Assembly (NCBI GenBank): GCA_949317995.1
Contig: OX439045.1
Span: forward strand, 7,851,174 to 7,915,173
Source of the DNA: Acholoe squamosa
Lineage: Eukaryota > Annelida > Polychaeta > Phyllodocida > Polynoidae
DNA: 64,000 nt
Direction of reading: 5' to 3'
How positions within the stretch are numbered: position 1 is the stretch's first letter; every line of letters starts with the position of its first letter. A program made the position numbers and the translations under genes. The notes beneath the pieces are model-generated. The model saw only the letters and a program-made list of their open reading frames with translations, was not told the origin of the DNA and did not search any database. Positions 22,325-33,785 of the stretch are shown piece by piece.

Positions 22325-22742
22325 ATGTATACAAAATCCCTCATATAAGGCCACACCAAAAAAATAAGTTGGTCTACGGATTTCCCTCTCCATATTTTCG
22401 GAAATACAATTTTTTTTTTCTTTGAAAAAAATCTCGTCTACGGATTTCGCTCGCTTCACTTTCTACAAGTTTTCTCTTTGTGATGTTTGGCAAATTTTTT
22501 TTTAAATAAATTTTTTTCGCTCACTTCACTTTTCCAGCAAGGAATCCATTGGACATAAAAAAATTCTTTAAAATTTCACTCGCTCGCACCTTCTTTTCAA
22601 AACCAAAATCCGTAGACCAACTTATTTTTTTGGTGTGGCCTAAGCTGTACCTTAAATTAAGCTCATCTTTATTTCCTAGGAGCTGTACCAGGGATCTGAA
22701 TTAGTCTATAAACCATGACTTATACGCAGGGTTTTACAGTAG
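22325..22742. mobile_element. Type-B element split by a Harbinger-like MITE
   Basis: Left part ACAAAATCCCTCATATAAG and right part CTTATACGCAGGGTTTTACA form the inverted ends. The MITE at 22349-22640 sits in the left arm. Confidence 0.7.
22349..22640. mobile_element. PIF/Harbinger-like MITE, TSD TAA
   Basis: 292 bp with ~35-bp near-perfect inverted ends beginning GGCCACACCAAAAAAATAAG, and TAA at 22346-22348 and 22641-22643. Termini of the GGCC type and a 3-bp TAA duplication are typical of PIF/Harbinger. Confidence 0.88.
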
Positions 22743-22761
22743 CATAAATATTACCAGTACC

Positions 22762-23007
22762 ATAATCTCCCGCGTATGAGGCGTGTCTTATAGGCCAAAC
22801 AAAATGCTGCTGGGTCTTATACGTGGGAGGTAAATTGCCTTGAGTTTGGGGTGCGCCTTATAGGGGGGGGTATTTTTACTATAGAACAGTACTAAACTAA
22901 CAAAAATCTGCCCTCAGAGGTGCGCCTTATACGTGAAACAGACCTTCCTGAGTTGGGGGTGCGCCTTATAGGCGAGCTGCGCCTTATACGCGAGAGATTA
23001 CGGTAGA
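22762..23007. mobile_element. Type-A MITE
   Basis: Ends CATAATCTCCCGCGTATGAG and CGCGAGAGATTACGGTA. Close relative of 16973-17216. Confidence 0.85.
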
Positions 23008-23274
23008 TACTAACTATATGTAACCATGGGTCTGTATGTGTGGGGGCGGCTACTGGTCATGATGTCAAGTTATCAGCTTGTTAAGGTGGAGATTATACAG
23101 TGTTCTTTTACTGTATACAGTATATGTATTATGTGTGGTCAGCAGTCTTGTGTTGACAATGTGTGACACTCTGTGTTTAGAAACTGTCAGCATGTTTATA
23201 AAGTATCTGTGTCATACTGAGTGGTCATTGACTTGTGTGATGTGAATTATGACGCTTCTTGACTACCGTAGTCC

Positions 23275-23840
23275 CTTGCGTATAAGGCGCATCCTGTGTA
23301 TTAGACGCACCCTGAATTAGTTCCAGACCTACCGTAAATTCCCTCATATAAGCTGCATCCTTGTATAAGCCACCCCCTGAGTTTGTGGAAAGTTCTAAAA
23401 ATTTCAAAATGGTTTAACTTTTTTTTTTCATAATGGATCTTCAAAATTCAAAAGGCAACAGGGTCCTAGCCCCACCGGGGCCCCCTGTGGCGTTTGAAGA
23501 GTTGGGAAAATATTGGGTATGTCATATCTGGCTCCTACCCTCCACCTCCTGAGTTGGGTTCTGGGACTAGCTGCGGCTTCTATGAGAGAATTTTGCGGTA
23601 TAAGGTACAGCTTGATTTTGCCCAGTTTGGTACCGTAATCTCCCGTGTATAAGCCACGTCTTATATGCTGTGGCCCCCCTGTGTCTTATTGAATCACCAC
23701 AGGCTCTGTCTTATAGGCGTGGTATTTTTCTAAAGAACAATATTACATCTTCAAAAACCTAGCCCAAGGTGTGCCTTATAGGTTTCCTTCAACTCAGGGT
23801 GTAACTTATTCGCGGGATGTGCCTTATGGAAAGGAGTTTG
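23275..23840. mobile_element. Type-A and type-B fragments, nested
   Basis: TACCGTAAATTCCCTCATAT (23329) starts a type-B copy that ends near 23600 (AGAGAATTTTGCGGTAT). TACCGTAATCTCCCGTGTAT (23630) starts a type-A copy ending near 23840 without a clean terminus. Confidence 0.65.
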
Positions 23841-24069
23841 CGCTAGTAGTCAAATGTGATTTTACCCAGTGCACCATCACTTTTGGAGCCTTAGATTCAT
23901 ATATATGCGAGGTATCATGCCCCCCCCCCTCCGCCTGTCCTTTCAGACCACACAGAAATGGTAGAGAACTCATTCTGACGGCTTAGCAATAGGGACACAT
24001 GATCTAAGTCCCACAGATATAAAGATACAGCCATGTTTTTATATTGATGTGCCCAGTCTACATACCAGT

Positions 24070-24293
24070 AGTACCGTTATCTCTCGCGTATAAGACGCGT
24101 CTTCTACGCCAAACAAATGCCTGGTGGGTCTTATAGGAATTTGGGGGTGCGTCTTATATGGAAGGTTTTTTTTTGTAATAGAAATGTACTAATCTTACAA
24201 AATTCAGCCTTAAGGGGTGCCTCTTATATGCGAAACAGCCATTGGCAAGTTAGGGTACGCACACTGCGTCTTATACGCGGGAGATTACGGTAG
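24070..24293. mobile_element. Type-A MITE
   Basis: Ends TACCGTTATCTCTCGCGTAT and CGCGGGAGATTACGGTA, with the CTTACAAAATTCAGCC core. About 224 bp. Confidence 0.85.
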
Positions 24294-24423
24294 TAATAGT
24301 ACTTAAAGCTGACCAGGAAGTTAGATAACTATACCTCTTAGTTACGTTTTCTGTATCTTTTATACCTTTTGACCCACTGAGTTACTGTATATGGTGTATT
24401 CATTGGTGTTTTAGAATTTGACT

Positions 24424-25740
24424 GCCGTAATCTCCTGCTTATAAGGTGCATCCCACATATACGATGCACCTAGAGTTTAAGAATATATGGTAAAAATAAT
24501 AAATTCAAACCTTTTGTTCTACTGAATGGATTTTTCAAATTTCAAAAAGCTATGTGGAGCTAGGGTCCCCTGACATAGGGGGTTCCAACCTAAGTCTACA
24601 TTTATGGATCACGTCAACAAAGGATCATTATGCATTAATAATGCATCATACCTATTGCTTAGGCCATCATGCAATTGAGGGTATTTGGTACTATAGAACA
24701 GTACTCAACCCACTATTTTCAATCTCCAGATACACCTTATAAGGAGGGGTGCGGCTTATATGAGGGGTGTGGCTTATATGAGGGGTGCGGCTTATATGAG
24801 GGGTGTGGCTTATATGAGGGGTGTGGCTTATATGAGGGGTGCGGCTTATATGAGGGGTGTGGCTTATATGAGGGGTGTGGCTTATATGAGGGGTGTGGCT
24901 TATATGAGGGGTGTGGCTTATATGAGGGGTGTGGCTTATATGAGGGGTGCGGCTTATATGAGGGGTGTGGCTTATATGAGGGGTGTGGCTTATATGAGGG
25001 GTGTGGCTTATATGAGGGGTGCGGCTTATATGAGGGGTGCAGCTTATATGAGGGCTGCGGCTTATATGAGGGGTGCGGTTTATATGAGGGGTGCGGCTTA
25101 TATGAGGGCTGCGGCTTATATGAGGGGTGCGGCTTATATGAGGGGTGCGGCTTATATGAGGGTTGCGGCTTATATGAGGGTTGCGGCTTATATGAGGGGT
25201 GCGGCTTATATGAGGGTTGCGGCTTATATGAGGGGTGTGGCTTATATGAGGGGTGCGGCTTATATGAGGGGTGTGGCTTATATGAGGGGTGCGGCTTATA
25301 TGAGGGGTGCGGCTTATATGAGGGGTGTGGCTTATATGAGGGGTGCGGCTTATATGAGGGGTGCGGCTTATATGAGGGGTGTGGCTTATATGATGGGTGT
25401 GGCTTATATGAGAGGTGTGGCTTATATGAGGGGTGCAGCTTATGAAGGTTGCGGCTTATATGAGGGGTGCGGCTTATATGAGGGGTGCAGCTTATGAAGG
25501 TTGCGGCTTATATGAGGGGTGCGGCTTATATGAGGGGTGCAGCTTATGAAGGTTGCGGCTTATATGAGGGGTGCGGCTTATATGAGGGGTGCAGCTTATG
25601 AAGGTTGCGGCTTATATGAGGGGTGCGGCTTATATATGAGGGGTGCGGCTTATATGAGGGGTGTGCTTATATGAGGGGTGCGGCTTATATGAGGGGTGCA
25701 GCTTATGAAGGTTGCGGCTTATATGAGAGAATTTACGGTA
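24424..25740. mobile_element. Type-A/B element whose interior expanded into an 18-bp array
   Basis: Begins TGCCGTAATCTCCTGCTTAT, includes the shared core GGTACTATAGAACAGTACTC at 24688, and ends with the type-B terminus TATGAGAGAATTTACGGTA at 25722-25740. Between them lies the 18-bp array, so the array is inside the element. Confidence 0.75.
24742..25735 (+). repeat. 18-bp array GAGGGGTGCGGCTTATAT x ~54
   Basis: Head-to-tail 18-bp units with C/T variation (GTGCGG/GTGTGG). From about 25430 a 52-bp higher-order unit (18+18+16, marked by GAAGGTTGCGG at 25444, 25496, 25548, 25600) is repeated. Because 18 is a multiple of three, long open frames exist, but they are by-products. Confidence 0.95.
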
Positions 25741-26107
25741 TGCATCATGGTGACCCCCAGTGGTGACCCTAGAGGGACGATGTGCTCCCAGATCATTGGC
25801 ACGATGCACCAATTAACATGGTACAGTATTAGTAGTCTTTTAAACTTAAAGTGTCCATCTTTTTTTATAAATATTGATGGTAGAATCTACATGTACATTG
25901 CACCATAAACAGACAGGGAAGTTACACGTCAAGATAAGATCTGTGACTTTTTATATCCTTTTCTCCTTCTAAGAACATAATACATTTTGTGTATACTGAT
26001 AATTGGAATGTTAGCATACCTTATAACAAGAAAGCTCAGATTGATACTTCCATTGGCAAATTATACAAATTAATGCAGTTTGCTGATTAAAAATAAATGA
26101 GAGATGA
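25741..26107. other. No gene seen
   Basis: Palindromic-MITE fragments at 25780-25815 (CATTGGCACGATGCACCAAT), otherwise AT-rich unique DNA. Confidence 0.4.
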
Positions 26108-26400
26108 ACATGATAATGTATTAATGCAGCCTTGGTGAATAGATTCACCCATGCAGCATGAATGCAGCCTTGGTGAGTAAATCACATATGCAGCATGAAT
26201 GCAGCCTTGGTGAGTAAATCACCCATGCAGCATGAATGCAGCCTTGGTGAGTAAATCACCCATGCAGCATGAATGCAGCCTTGGTGAGTAAATCACCCAT
26301 GCAGCATGAATGCAGCCTTGGTGAGTAAATCACCCATGCAGCATGAATGCAGCCTTGGTGAGTAAATCACCCATGCAGCATGAATGCAGGCCTGGCAAAT
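26108..26400 (+). repeat. 37-bp array GCATGAATGCAGCCTTGGTG
   Basis: About seven copies of a 37-bp unit (GCATGAATGCAGCCTTGGTG then AGTAAATCACCCATGCA). The unit equals the left inner arm of the palindromic MITE (GCATGAATGCAGCCCTGGTG, AGTAACTCACC). Confidence 0.93.
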
Positions 26401-26439
26401 AGATTTACTAGGGCTTCAATCCCATGATATTGATACACA

Positions 26440-26500
26440 TCAACACGGTAAAAGGTACGCCCGGGAGGGGGTGCGCAGGCGTACCTTTTACCGTGTTGAT
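26440..26500. other. Perfect 22-bp-arm hairpin
   Basis: TCAACACGGTAAAAGGTACG, a 16-20-base G-rich loop, then CGTACCTTTTACCGTGTTGA. Flanks TACACA/TACACG suggest a tiny inverted-repeat insertion into the TTGATACAC segment of a palindromic MITE. Confidence 0.75.
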
Positions 26501-26611
26501 ACACGTAAAGGAATTGCGTCGTGCTCAGTTGCATTGACCCCTGGGAACTGACTGACTCTATTGGCTGGAAGCGGGTCTGGAGCTGGTTTCTGGTGGCATG
26601 CACTGATAAGA

Positions 26612-26945
26612 ACTGATAACATGGGACCAGCATGTCCCTGGAAGTGGGTGTTACCCAGGGACAAGGTACCCATCATAGTAATTCAGGGATGTAAGTCTTC
26701 AGGATTTATCAGGATTTCCTGATTTCTGAAAATTTTGAATGCCAAGTACTTTCCTTATACGAGTGGTAAGTGGGGATGTTTGGAAAAATAGAAGGTTTTT
26801 ATATCAAGTAAATGTATGCCTTCCTGATTTTTGTCCATGCCTGACTTACTTCCCTGTAGTATGTCTTATCAGTGGGGTTTACCTCAACCAGCAAAATTCA
26901 AAATGGCGGACCCACAGGATGTCAATACTAAGCCCTATACGGATA
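26612..26945 (+). repeat. Dispersed repeat, interrupted copy
   Basis: Second copy of the 22190-22315 repeat, split at 26684-26856 by a CAGGGATGTAAG element. Confidence 0.88.
26684..26856. mobile_element. CAGGGATGTAAG TIR element, copy 1
   Basis: 173 bp, ends CAGGGATGTAAGTC / GACTTACTTCCCTG. The flanks TAGTAATT/TAGTATGT are a degraded duplication. The empty site at about 22240 reads TGGTATGT. Copies 2 and 3 are at 42407 and 59457. Confidence 0.85.
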
Positions 26946-27590
26946 GTGTCTAATTTGACAAGGTTGGTTCATAGACGTGCATTTTCTGCCTATTCTATGA
27001 GATCCTGGCTGATAAAGGATATAGAGTTGAGACCATGTCACGACCATACTGATAATAACAGAGGGCTATTTTCAGTTTCACACCCACTGACACCAGTAGC
27101 CAAACTGGTCTCAAAATAATTATTACTCACTTTGTGGACATATTAAGAGCATGTTGTTATCTAATGACATCTATACAAAAAAAAGACTACTGTTAGAAAA
27201 TGATGGGAGTGAAATCCATTTACATTAGATTTATTTCTAACAATATCCCCTTATCATTAGCAGAATGATTTGAATGCAGCTCTATAACTGTTAAGACTTA
27301 AGTAATTGTATTGTTGCATGATGAGTGGAGTTGAATTCAACTATTTCTATAGGGTATGCCTGTGATCAATGTTAGCATAAAAAGGACAAGGGCACCAAAA
27401 AATCTGCATATCGTCACCTTAGCACAAGAAGGTTGTAACTGACATTTTTGCAAAATTAAGTTTTCTTCAGTTTTAACACCTATTGACTCTTATCTACCTA
27501 ATGTGGAAGTACTGGAGCTCTATGATATGTGTGCCTGCAGGCCCCGGTACAATATTGCTGTTTAATTCATGTTGATATGCCCGAGATACT
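26946..27590. other. No gene seen
   Basis: AT-rich, largely unique sequence; no recognisable exon or repeat. Confidence 0.4.
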
Positions 27591-27594
27591 GACA

Positions 27595-27900
27595 GCCCAT
27601 AGCTCTAGCAGTCGAGGGCCGTATCGCACACCCCCCGTGCAATAACCCGCGAAAATATCACACGCCGAGGTCACGTGACCATTTGATGACGTCATAGGTC
27701 CAAGATGGTGATGTAAACAGTGCGCACGGGGAGTCATTCTGGTAAATTTAATTCTATTTATCTGATTTAGATGAAAATAACATGAAATAAATGCAAAGGC
27801 ACACTCGTTGGAGGAATGTCTGGGGGTTATCGCACTTGCCGATCAGTTGCCGGCAACTGATCGGCGCGTGCGATAACCCCCCGACACTCGTGAACCTTTG
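27595..27900. mobile_element. GATAACCC inverted-repeat element with CRE and E-box
   Basis: Contains GTCACGTGAC (palindromic E-box) at about 27671 and TGACGTCA (consensus CRE) at about 27687. A hairpin at 27822-27884 has arms GGGGGTTATCGCACTTGCCG / CGCGTGCGATAACCCCC around GATCAGTTGCCGGCAACTGATC. A left-hand CGTATCGCAC near 27620 may be a diverged end. Mobile origin is inferred from the inverted repeats. Confidence 0.55.
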
Positions 27901-28525
27901 CTTATATCCACTTGGGACTTCTTTTTTTTTTAGAAAATCTTTATTGACCGATCCACGACGTGCTGTAGTGATAATACGTGTCAGTTAACTGTGTGGCTAG
28001 CCAATTTCATTTTGGACTTTTATGAAGAAAAGGAAAAATCAAAATATACACCAAGGTAAAGAAGAAAAATGATTTAGAAAATCAAGTGGGTACCAGAAAT
28101 AACCCAGTAGGCTTTAGGATACATACGTACAAATAGATACAACAGAGAAAAGGAACTATACATAATATACAATAATATTGGCAATTATGTGCCTTTTAGA
28201 GCAATTGCATAACAATTTTGATAGGGAGACTGCGCATTTGATGATTAAGCATGTCAGAACAATCACAGTAGACAAAGAATAGGGAACTCATGTTTCAATT
28301 GAAGCATGTATGGACACAATAAATATTAGTTGCAGTAAGATAGAGACCAAAGGAGAGTGATGACGACAAGTGTATGACCAGTTAGCCACACAGTTGATGT
28401 TGAAACAATATCATTCAATTAATAAACTCTGACAGTTTGCACTAACACATGGCAGATATCATTAGTCTTCAATAACAAGAGACTCATTATTTAGAATGCT
28501 CTCAGAGGTAATGTCAACATCTGCA
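27901..28525. other. No gene seen; AT-rich
   Basis: A/T-rich unique DNA. GTGTGGCTAGCCAATT at 27990 and GTTAGCCACACAG at 28382 are short inverse matches, possibly ends of an old element. Confidence 0.35.
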
Positions 28526-28836
28526 CAGGGTTCCCACTGGTCAGTTAAAAGTCAGTTAAATCTATTTTTCTATAAAGATCAGTTAAAAGTAAATTAAAGC
28601 AGTACTTTTGGGAAAAAGTCAGTTAAAAGTCAGTTAAAAATGAAATTTTGTCTAATTTAGGGAGTTAATTGTCAAATTCCACGCGAATTCACAAAATTTC
28701 TGAAATACTCGTGTGTGAGAGTGGATAAAATTTTTTTGTGGGCGCCGTAAATCATCTGCTATTTGGTCAGTTAAAAGTCGATAAATGTCAGGTAAAAGTC
28801 AGTTAAAACCATGATCCATAAATAGTGGGAACCCTG
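28526..28836. mobile_element. CAGGGTTCCCACT TIR element, 6-bp TSD TCTGCA
   Basis: 311 bp, ends CAGGGTTCCCACT / AGTGGGAACCCTG, TCTGCA at 28520-28525 and 28837-28842. GTCAGTTAAAAGTCAGTTAA sub-repeats lie near both ends. Confidence 0.88.
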
Positions 28837-29219
28837 TCTGCAGGTTTGTTGCTATTTTTGTGCAGATCTCTGATTCTCGAGATACGACTCTTGAACTGTT
28901 TTGTTTGACTCTTTTGGTACCAACCATCGAGGTTATCCCATAGTTTGATGCCCCTGCACCAAGGTGAACATTTGTAAAAATCCCTTATAGGACGCTTAAC
29001 ACTAAAGCGAACCTTGTGTGTACTGCGTGTAACTCTTTCTTCAGGGCATGGCATATATAAGTGTTTGCCAGTATTTGGAACACTATTTTGCCTCTCATGT
29101 AAAACTTGAAAAATTCATTTATGCATGCCTTCACACTCAGGGTGCGCCTTATACGCAGGATGCCTCTTGTACGCGAGGTATAAGTTACAGTACGTCCATT
29201 TCATTAATCCTCTAAGGGT

Positions 29220-29660
29220 GGCAGATGCAGAAGTGCATCATGGCCATTGGTCATAGGGCTCGACAAATCCCTGTGTCCAGTGCCTGGGAGGCAAGTTATT
29301 TTTCAAGTCGTGCCCATTGGACACATTTGCCAAGCCAGGTTTATACAGAGAATTAAAGGACTGGGTACAAAACATTTCCCTGCTGGACACAACTTGATTT
29401 CTCATTGTGCCCAGTGGATACAATGATTCAGAACTGATTTGTGGAGCCCTGGGTCAGCATGATGCACCAATGAAGTGCTGGCAAGACTGCTCGTCAGCAT
29501 TTCATTGGAGCATCATGCCGACACTACAGGGTCAATACATAAACTCCCAGAAGGTCGGCATGATGCTCCAATGAAGTACTGGCGAGCAGTCTCGCCAGCA
29601 CTTCATTGGTGTATTATGCCGACCATTAATGCATCAGCGGCCGTTAAAGGGTTAATGGGG
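29220..29660. mobile_element. Palindromic GCATCATG MITE copy with nested insertion
   Basis: CATCATGGCCATTGGTC on the left, then the 29254-29451 insertion, then GCATGATGCACCAATGAAGT, CACTTCATTGGTGTATTATG and the end CAGCGGCCGTTAAAGGGTTA. Confidence 0.85.
29254..29451. mobile_element. CAGGGCTCGACAAATC-type element, short copy
   Basis: 198 bp, left end (T)AGGGCTCGACAAAT and right end ATTTGTGGAGCCCTG. GGTCA flanks both sides (29249-29253, 29452-29456). Inserted in the palindromic MITE, whose intact sequence GGTCGGCATGATG is known from other copies. Confidence 0.8.
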
Positions 29661-30334
29661 GAGGTATGGTAATGGTGACCGTGTACGTGGGAAGGAGTTG
29701 GGACTCCTGAAAGCAGAAACAAAATTGAGGACTGCTACAGTTCTTGGATAACATCCAACACCATTTATCAAGTCTATCCTGAGGCATTGTTCCTGTTCAT
29801 ATTAAAAACCTCTGAACAGGTTAACTTCTTTTATCAACTACCACTATATATTCTCTTTAAGGCAGTGTAGCCGTAAAACAAATCTCAAAGCAGGCCAAGG
29901 TGGCCTGCGTTATGGCATATTATGTAGGCCATTTCTATCTAACGCAGGCCATATGAATATTGATGTTTTAAGGTTCCCATGTAAAAGTCATTGTAGTTCA
30001 GGAAAAATCAGGAAATGTCTGAATATATAAATCAAATTCTCAAAAATTGCCCTATTTGAAAAGTTCTTTCACCATTAGAAACCTAAGATCATGCCAGGTC
30101 ATTGTGGCCTGCATCCAAAGGGCCTAACCAGGCCATTTAGATTGTACACTGGCTTTTTCCTACATGCCTTCATATTGGTCCATTCATGCAACACGATAAC
30201 AAGTGGACATCACCACGGGATTAACCTGTCTTTACGGTGATACTTGTAAAACGTATCGTTTGAATAAACACTTGTCTAGTATAATGAGGCGGGGTACAGG
30301 GGACTCAAAATCATCTCATTGAAGACCGCTAAGG
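29661..30334. other. No gene seen; GGCCTG short repeats
   Basis: Several GCAGGCCA/TGGCCTGC motifs at 29893-30140. CAGTGTA/TACACTG at 29866 and 30147 might be ends of a 280-bp element, but no duplication flanks them. Confidence 0.35.
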
Positions 30335-30545
30335 AAAGAGTGCATCATCTCCATTGATGGTTATGATGCAATGAAGTGCTGAAAAGTGAACTTACCAACA
30401 CTTCATTAATGCATCATGCCGACCCTCTGAGAGTGTATCAACCCCGCGGGGCTGTCATGATGCCTGAATGTAAACCCTGGCGAGTAACTCGCCAGGGCTG
30501 CATTCATGCAACATGATGAGCAATAGGCATGGTGCATTGATTCAA
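30335..30545. mobile_element. Palindromic GCATCATG MITE copy
   Basis: Contains TGATGCAATGAAGTGCTG, CACTTCATTAATGCATCATG, and the inner hairpin CCTGGCGAGTAACTCGCCAGG. Confidence 0.85.
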
Positions 30546-30959
30546 TATGGAGCCCAAGTCTCGTGATAAACTATGTCGTAAAAAAATTTCTGATTTGGAA
30601 TTAAAATGACCAATATTTGAATTGACCCGGAGGCCCACCATATATGAAATTTTAAGGCTCAACTCTCATTCTTAAAAAAGTTATGCTAGGCCTAAAATAT
30701 TCCCCTATCCTTTAAGCCTGCGGGCGATAATATGCTGAGCTCAGAATCCGCCCGCATGTGATGTGACTTCGCCTCCCTGTATAACTTATAAGTCTTTTAA
30801 AGGTTGAGCAGGGCCTCAGCATATTTTGGACAGAGATAAATACAAAGATAAAAAAACCCAAAAAACTGTACAAACAGACATACATCCTGGCCAGTGATGA
30901 GCGAGAGTCGTGACTCGCTGAGTCGTCAAAACATGTATAACCATTCTTATACCTCTTAA

Positions 30960-31165
30960 GGGCCTCATGATGCCTCCAGGTTCATGTTCCTTTGTACTCA
31001 CCACTACTGCATTGATGCATCATGATCTAGACGGGACACAGCATTGAGCCAGTCTGCCCCTCAGCACTCGTTGAAAATTTCTTTTGCATCATTGCGAGTG
31101 TATCGATCCCATAGGGTTGGCGTGAGGCACAAATGCAGCAGCGATGAGTTACTCGCCAGTGCTGC
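30960..31165. mobile_element. Palindromic GCATCATG MITE copy, seed of the next array
   Basis: TGATGCATCATG and TGAGTTACTCGCCAGTGCTG followed immediately by the first GCTGCATTCATGCATCATAC unit. Confidence 0.75.
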
Positions 31166-32370
31166 ATTCATGCATCATACTGACGCTACAGGGCTGCATT
31201 CATGCATCATACACTGACCCTACAGTGCTGCATTCATGCATCATAATCCGACCCTACAATGCTGCATTCATGCATCATACTCTAACCCTACAGTGCTGCA
31301 TTCATGCATCATACTGACCCTACAGTGCTTCATTCATGCATCATACTGACCCTACAGTGCTGCATTCATGCATCATACTCCGACCCTACAGTCCTGCATT
31401 CATGCATCATACTCTGACCCTACAGTGCTGCATTCATGCATCATACTCCGACCCTACAGTCCTGCATTCATGTATCATACTCTAACTAACCCTACAGGGC
31501 TGCATTCATGCATCATACTGACGCTACAGGGCTGCATTCATGCATCATACTCTAACTAAACCTACAGTGCTGCATTCATGCATCATACTCTAACTAACCC
31601 TACATTGCTGCATTCATGCATCATACTCTAACTAACCCTACAGGGCTGCATTCATGCATCATACTCCGACCCTACAGTGCTGCATTCATGCATCATACTC
31701 TGACCCTACAGTGCTGCATTCATGCATCATATTCTAACAAACCCTACAGTGCTGCATTCATGCATCATACTCTAACTTACCCTACAGTGCTGCATTCCTG
31801 CATCATACTCTAACTAACCCTACAGTGCTGCATTCATGCATCATACTCCGACCCTACAGTGCTGCATTCATGCATCATACTCTGACCCTACAGTGCTGCA
31901 TTCATGCATCATATTCTAACTAACCCTACAGTCCTGCATTCATGCATCATACTCTAACTAACCCTACATGGCTGCATTCATGCATCATACTCTAACTTAC
32001 CCTACATGGCTGCATTCATGCATCATACTCTAACTTACCCTACATGGCTGCATTCATGCATCATACTCTGACCCTACAGTGCTGCATTCATGCATCATAT
32101 TCTAACTAACCCTACAGTCCTGCATAATACTCTAACTAACCCTACAGTGCTGCATTCATGCATCATACTCTGACCCTACAGTCCTGCATTCATGCATCAT
32201 ACTCCTACCCTACAGTCCTGCATTCATGCATCATACTCTAACCCTACAGTGCTGCATTCATGCATCATACTCTAACTAACCCTACAGTGCTGCATTCATG
32301 CATCATACTCTAACCCTACAGTCCTGCATTCATGCATCATACTCTAACTAACCCTACAGGGCTGCATTCT
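31155..32370 (+). repeat. 30-38-bp array GCTGCATTCATGCATCATAC
   Basis: About 35 units, GCTGCATTCATGCATCATAC plus a variable spacer (TGACCCTACAGT, TCTGACCCTACAGT or TCTAACTAACCCTACAGT). The unit is the inner right arm of the palindromic MITE plus its CTGACCCTACAGG spacer. Confidence 0.95.
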
Positions 32371-32679
32371 ATATTAGGTTGATATGCTCCTGAGGCATTA
32401 ACGTAGGATGCATCTATCGTTTGTGCCTATGGTTTGACAATAGGATATGGCTCCATTCCAATTGCCGGGTAGATAGGTTGATTCTCAGAAGATCTAATAT
32501 GTAAAATGGCACAAGTCTACCAGTAGTACAAGATTTTAACTTCCTTGTTTTAGTTGTCATGCTGTATAGGGTTGACCCAGGATACATTATTAACCAATCA
32601 GGTCATTCCCTATATTCACAGCAGAATTTCTTGGGTACATAATGTAACATCTTGTACCCATCATACTGGTTCTTATCAG
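32371..32679. other. No gene seen
   Basis: Unique sequence; no repeat partner or exon was recognised. Confidence 0.4.
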
Positions 32680-32900
32680 TGCTTATCTCGCCAGGTGCCA
32701 GATCAAGCAATGGCGGCCCCACTAGGCCTCCATACTGAGCCCTATAGGTCCTGTATACATCAAAGTAGGAAGGGTCATGTTCTTGTCATGTTGTCATTAT
32801 GTACCAGTGCAGATCTGGCGAGTAACTCGCCAGCACTGCATTAATGCATCATGCTGATCTTATATAAGATTGATGCACTCCTGGAAGGAAGGTTTGATGC
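32680..32900. mobile_element. Palindromic GCATCATG MITE fragment
   Basis: TGGCGAGTAACTCGCCAGCA then CTGCATTAATGCATCATGCT and a TTGATGCACTCCTGG segment. The ends are unclear. Confidence 0.7.
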
Positions 32901-33199
32901 AGTAAAGGCGAGTTACTTACATTCTATGCCTAGCAGACAAGATGGCGAGTGTGTTTTGGAGACTTTAAGAAAGGAATTTGGAGTTTGGTGGTTGGGGGGT
33001 ATCTATAAGGGCAATTTATGATACCCTTCTGCGTATAAGATGTAGTGCACGTATAAGACGCACCTAGAGTTTTGGATTATGCTAAAAAAAAATTAAAAAT
33101 TCATAACTTTTCTTCTACTGAATGGATTTTTAAAATTTAAACATCGATGTGTAGCTTAAACCCCCTGGACCCCTATGCCATATTATAACTTACGGGTAG

Positions 33200-33785
33200 T
33201 GTTATATTGAACAAGTAATTAATGGATATGTCATGACGCGTAACTGATATCCAACAATATGTTATTGTTGGATATCAGTCACAAGTCATGACATATCCAT
33301 TAACTACTTATTTTATTACACGATTAATCAATAGATATTCTATAGAAAATCAATAAATATAATTTGAAAACAAAAATCTTTCCCTCCGCGGTACTCGAAG
33401 CCAGCCATAGTGTGTGTACACACGGCGAAAAAAAACGTTCGCCGGGACTCATCCCGCCTACCTGTAGAAGCTGAGCGCAATGCGCTACCCACTAGACCAA
33501 CGGGTACACACACCTTGGAGCCCAGCTTGGCTTGGTTTGAACGCGTCCAGCAGTCCTCTATAATTAGAATGCTATTCTATTAAACCTTGTGCATGTGAGA
33601 GTTGTTGTGGGGGTCACAGCCATATCAATGACTTATATAGACCTGGTTCTAACCAAGCGTTTCTCGTCAGTCCCTGTGGCGCAATGCATAGGGAGTTGGA
33701 TTTGGGATCAGGAGACTGCAGGTTCGACCCCTACCCTGGCAATGAAAATTTCGTAGGTTTTAACATGTAACATATGACATGTATG
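33200..33785. mobile_element. Composite tRNA-like element, copy 2 (inverse of 21398)
   Basis: Hairpin (33226-33301; ATGGATATGTCATGAC against GTCATGACATATCCAT), then a minus-strand tRNA-like module (33455-33512), then a plus-strand module (33668-33750; TGGCGCAATGCATAGG, GGTTCGACCCC), then TTTTAACATGTAACAT. All parts match copy 1 in reverse. Confidence 0.75.

Noticed and set aside
24669-25497. Two long overlapping open frames of about 250 codons encoding 6-residue repeats
   Set aside because: They are the 18-bp satellite read in two frames. No start context, splice signals or sequence diversity typical of coding.
29866-30153. Element with CAGTGTA/TACACTG ends
   Set aside because: Only seven matching bases and no flanking duplication.
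31155-32370. CRISPR-like regular repeats
   Set aside because: Units are contiguous, the spacers are themselves repeated, and the DNA is eukaryotic.
33668-33750. Possible tRNA gene with good A and B boxes
   Set aside because: Acceptor and anticodon stems do not pair, and the same sequence recurs at 21430-21500 within a repeat. Better read as a tRNA-derived module.
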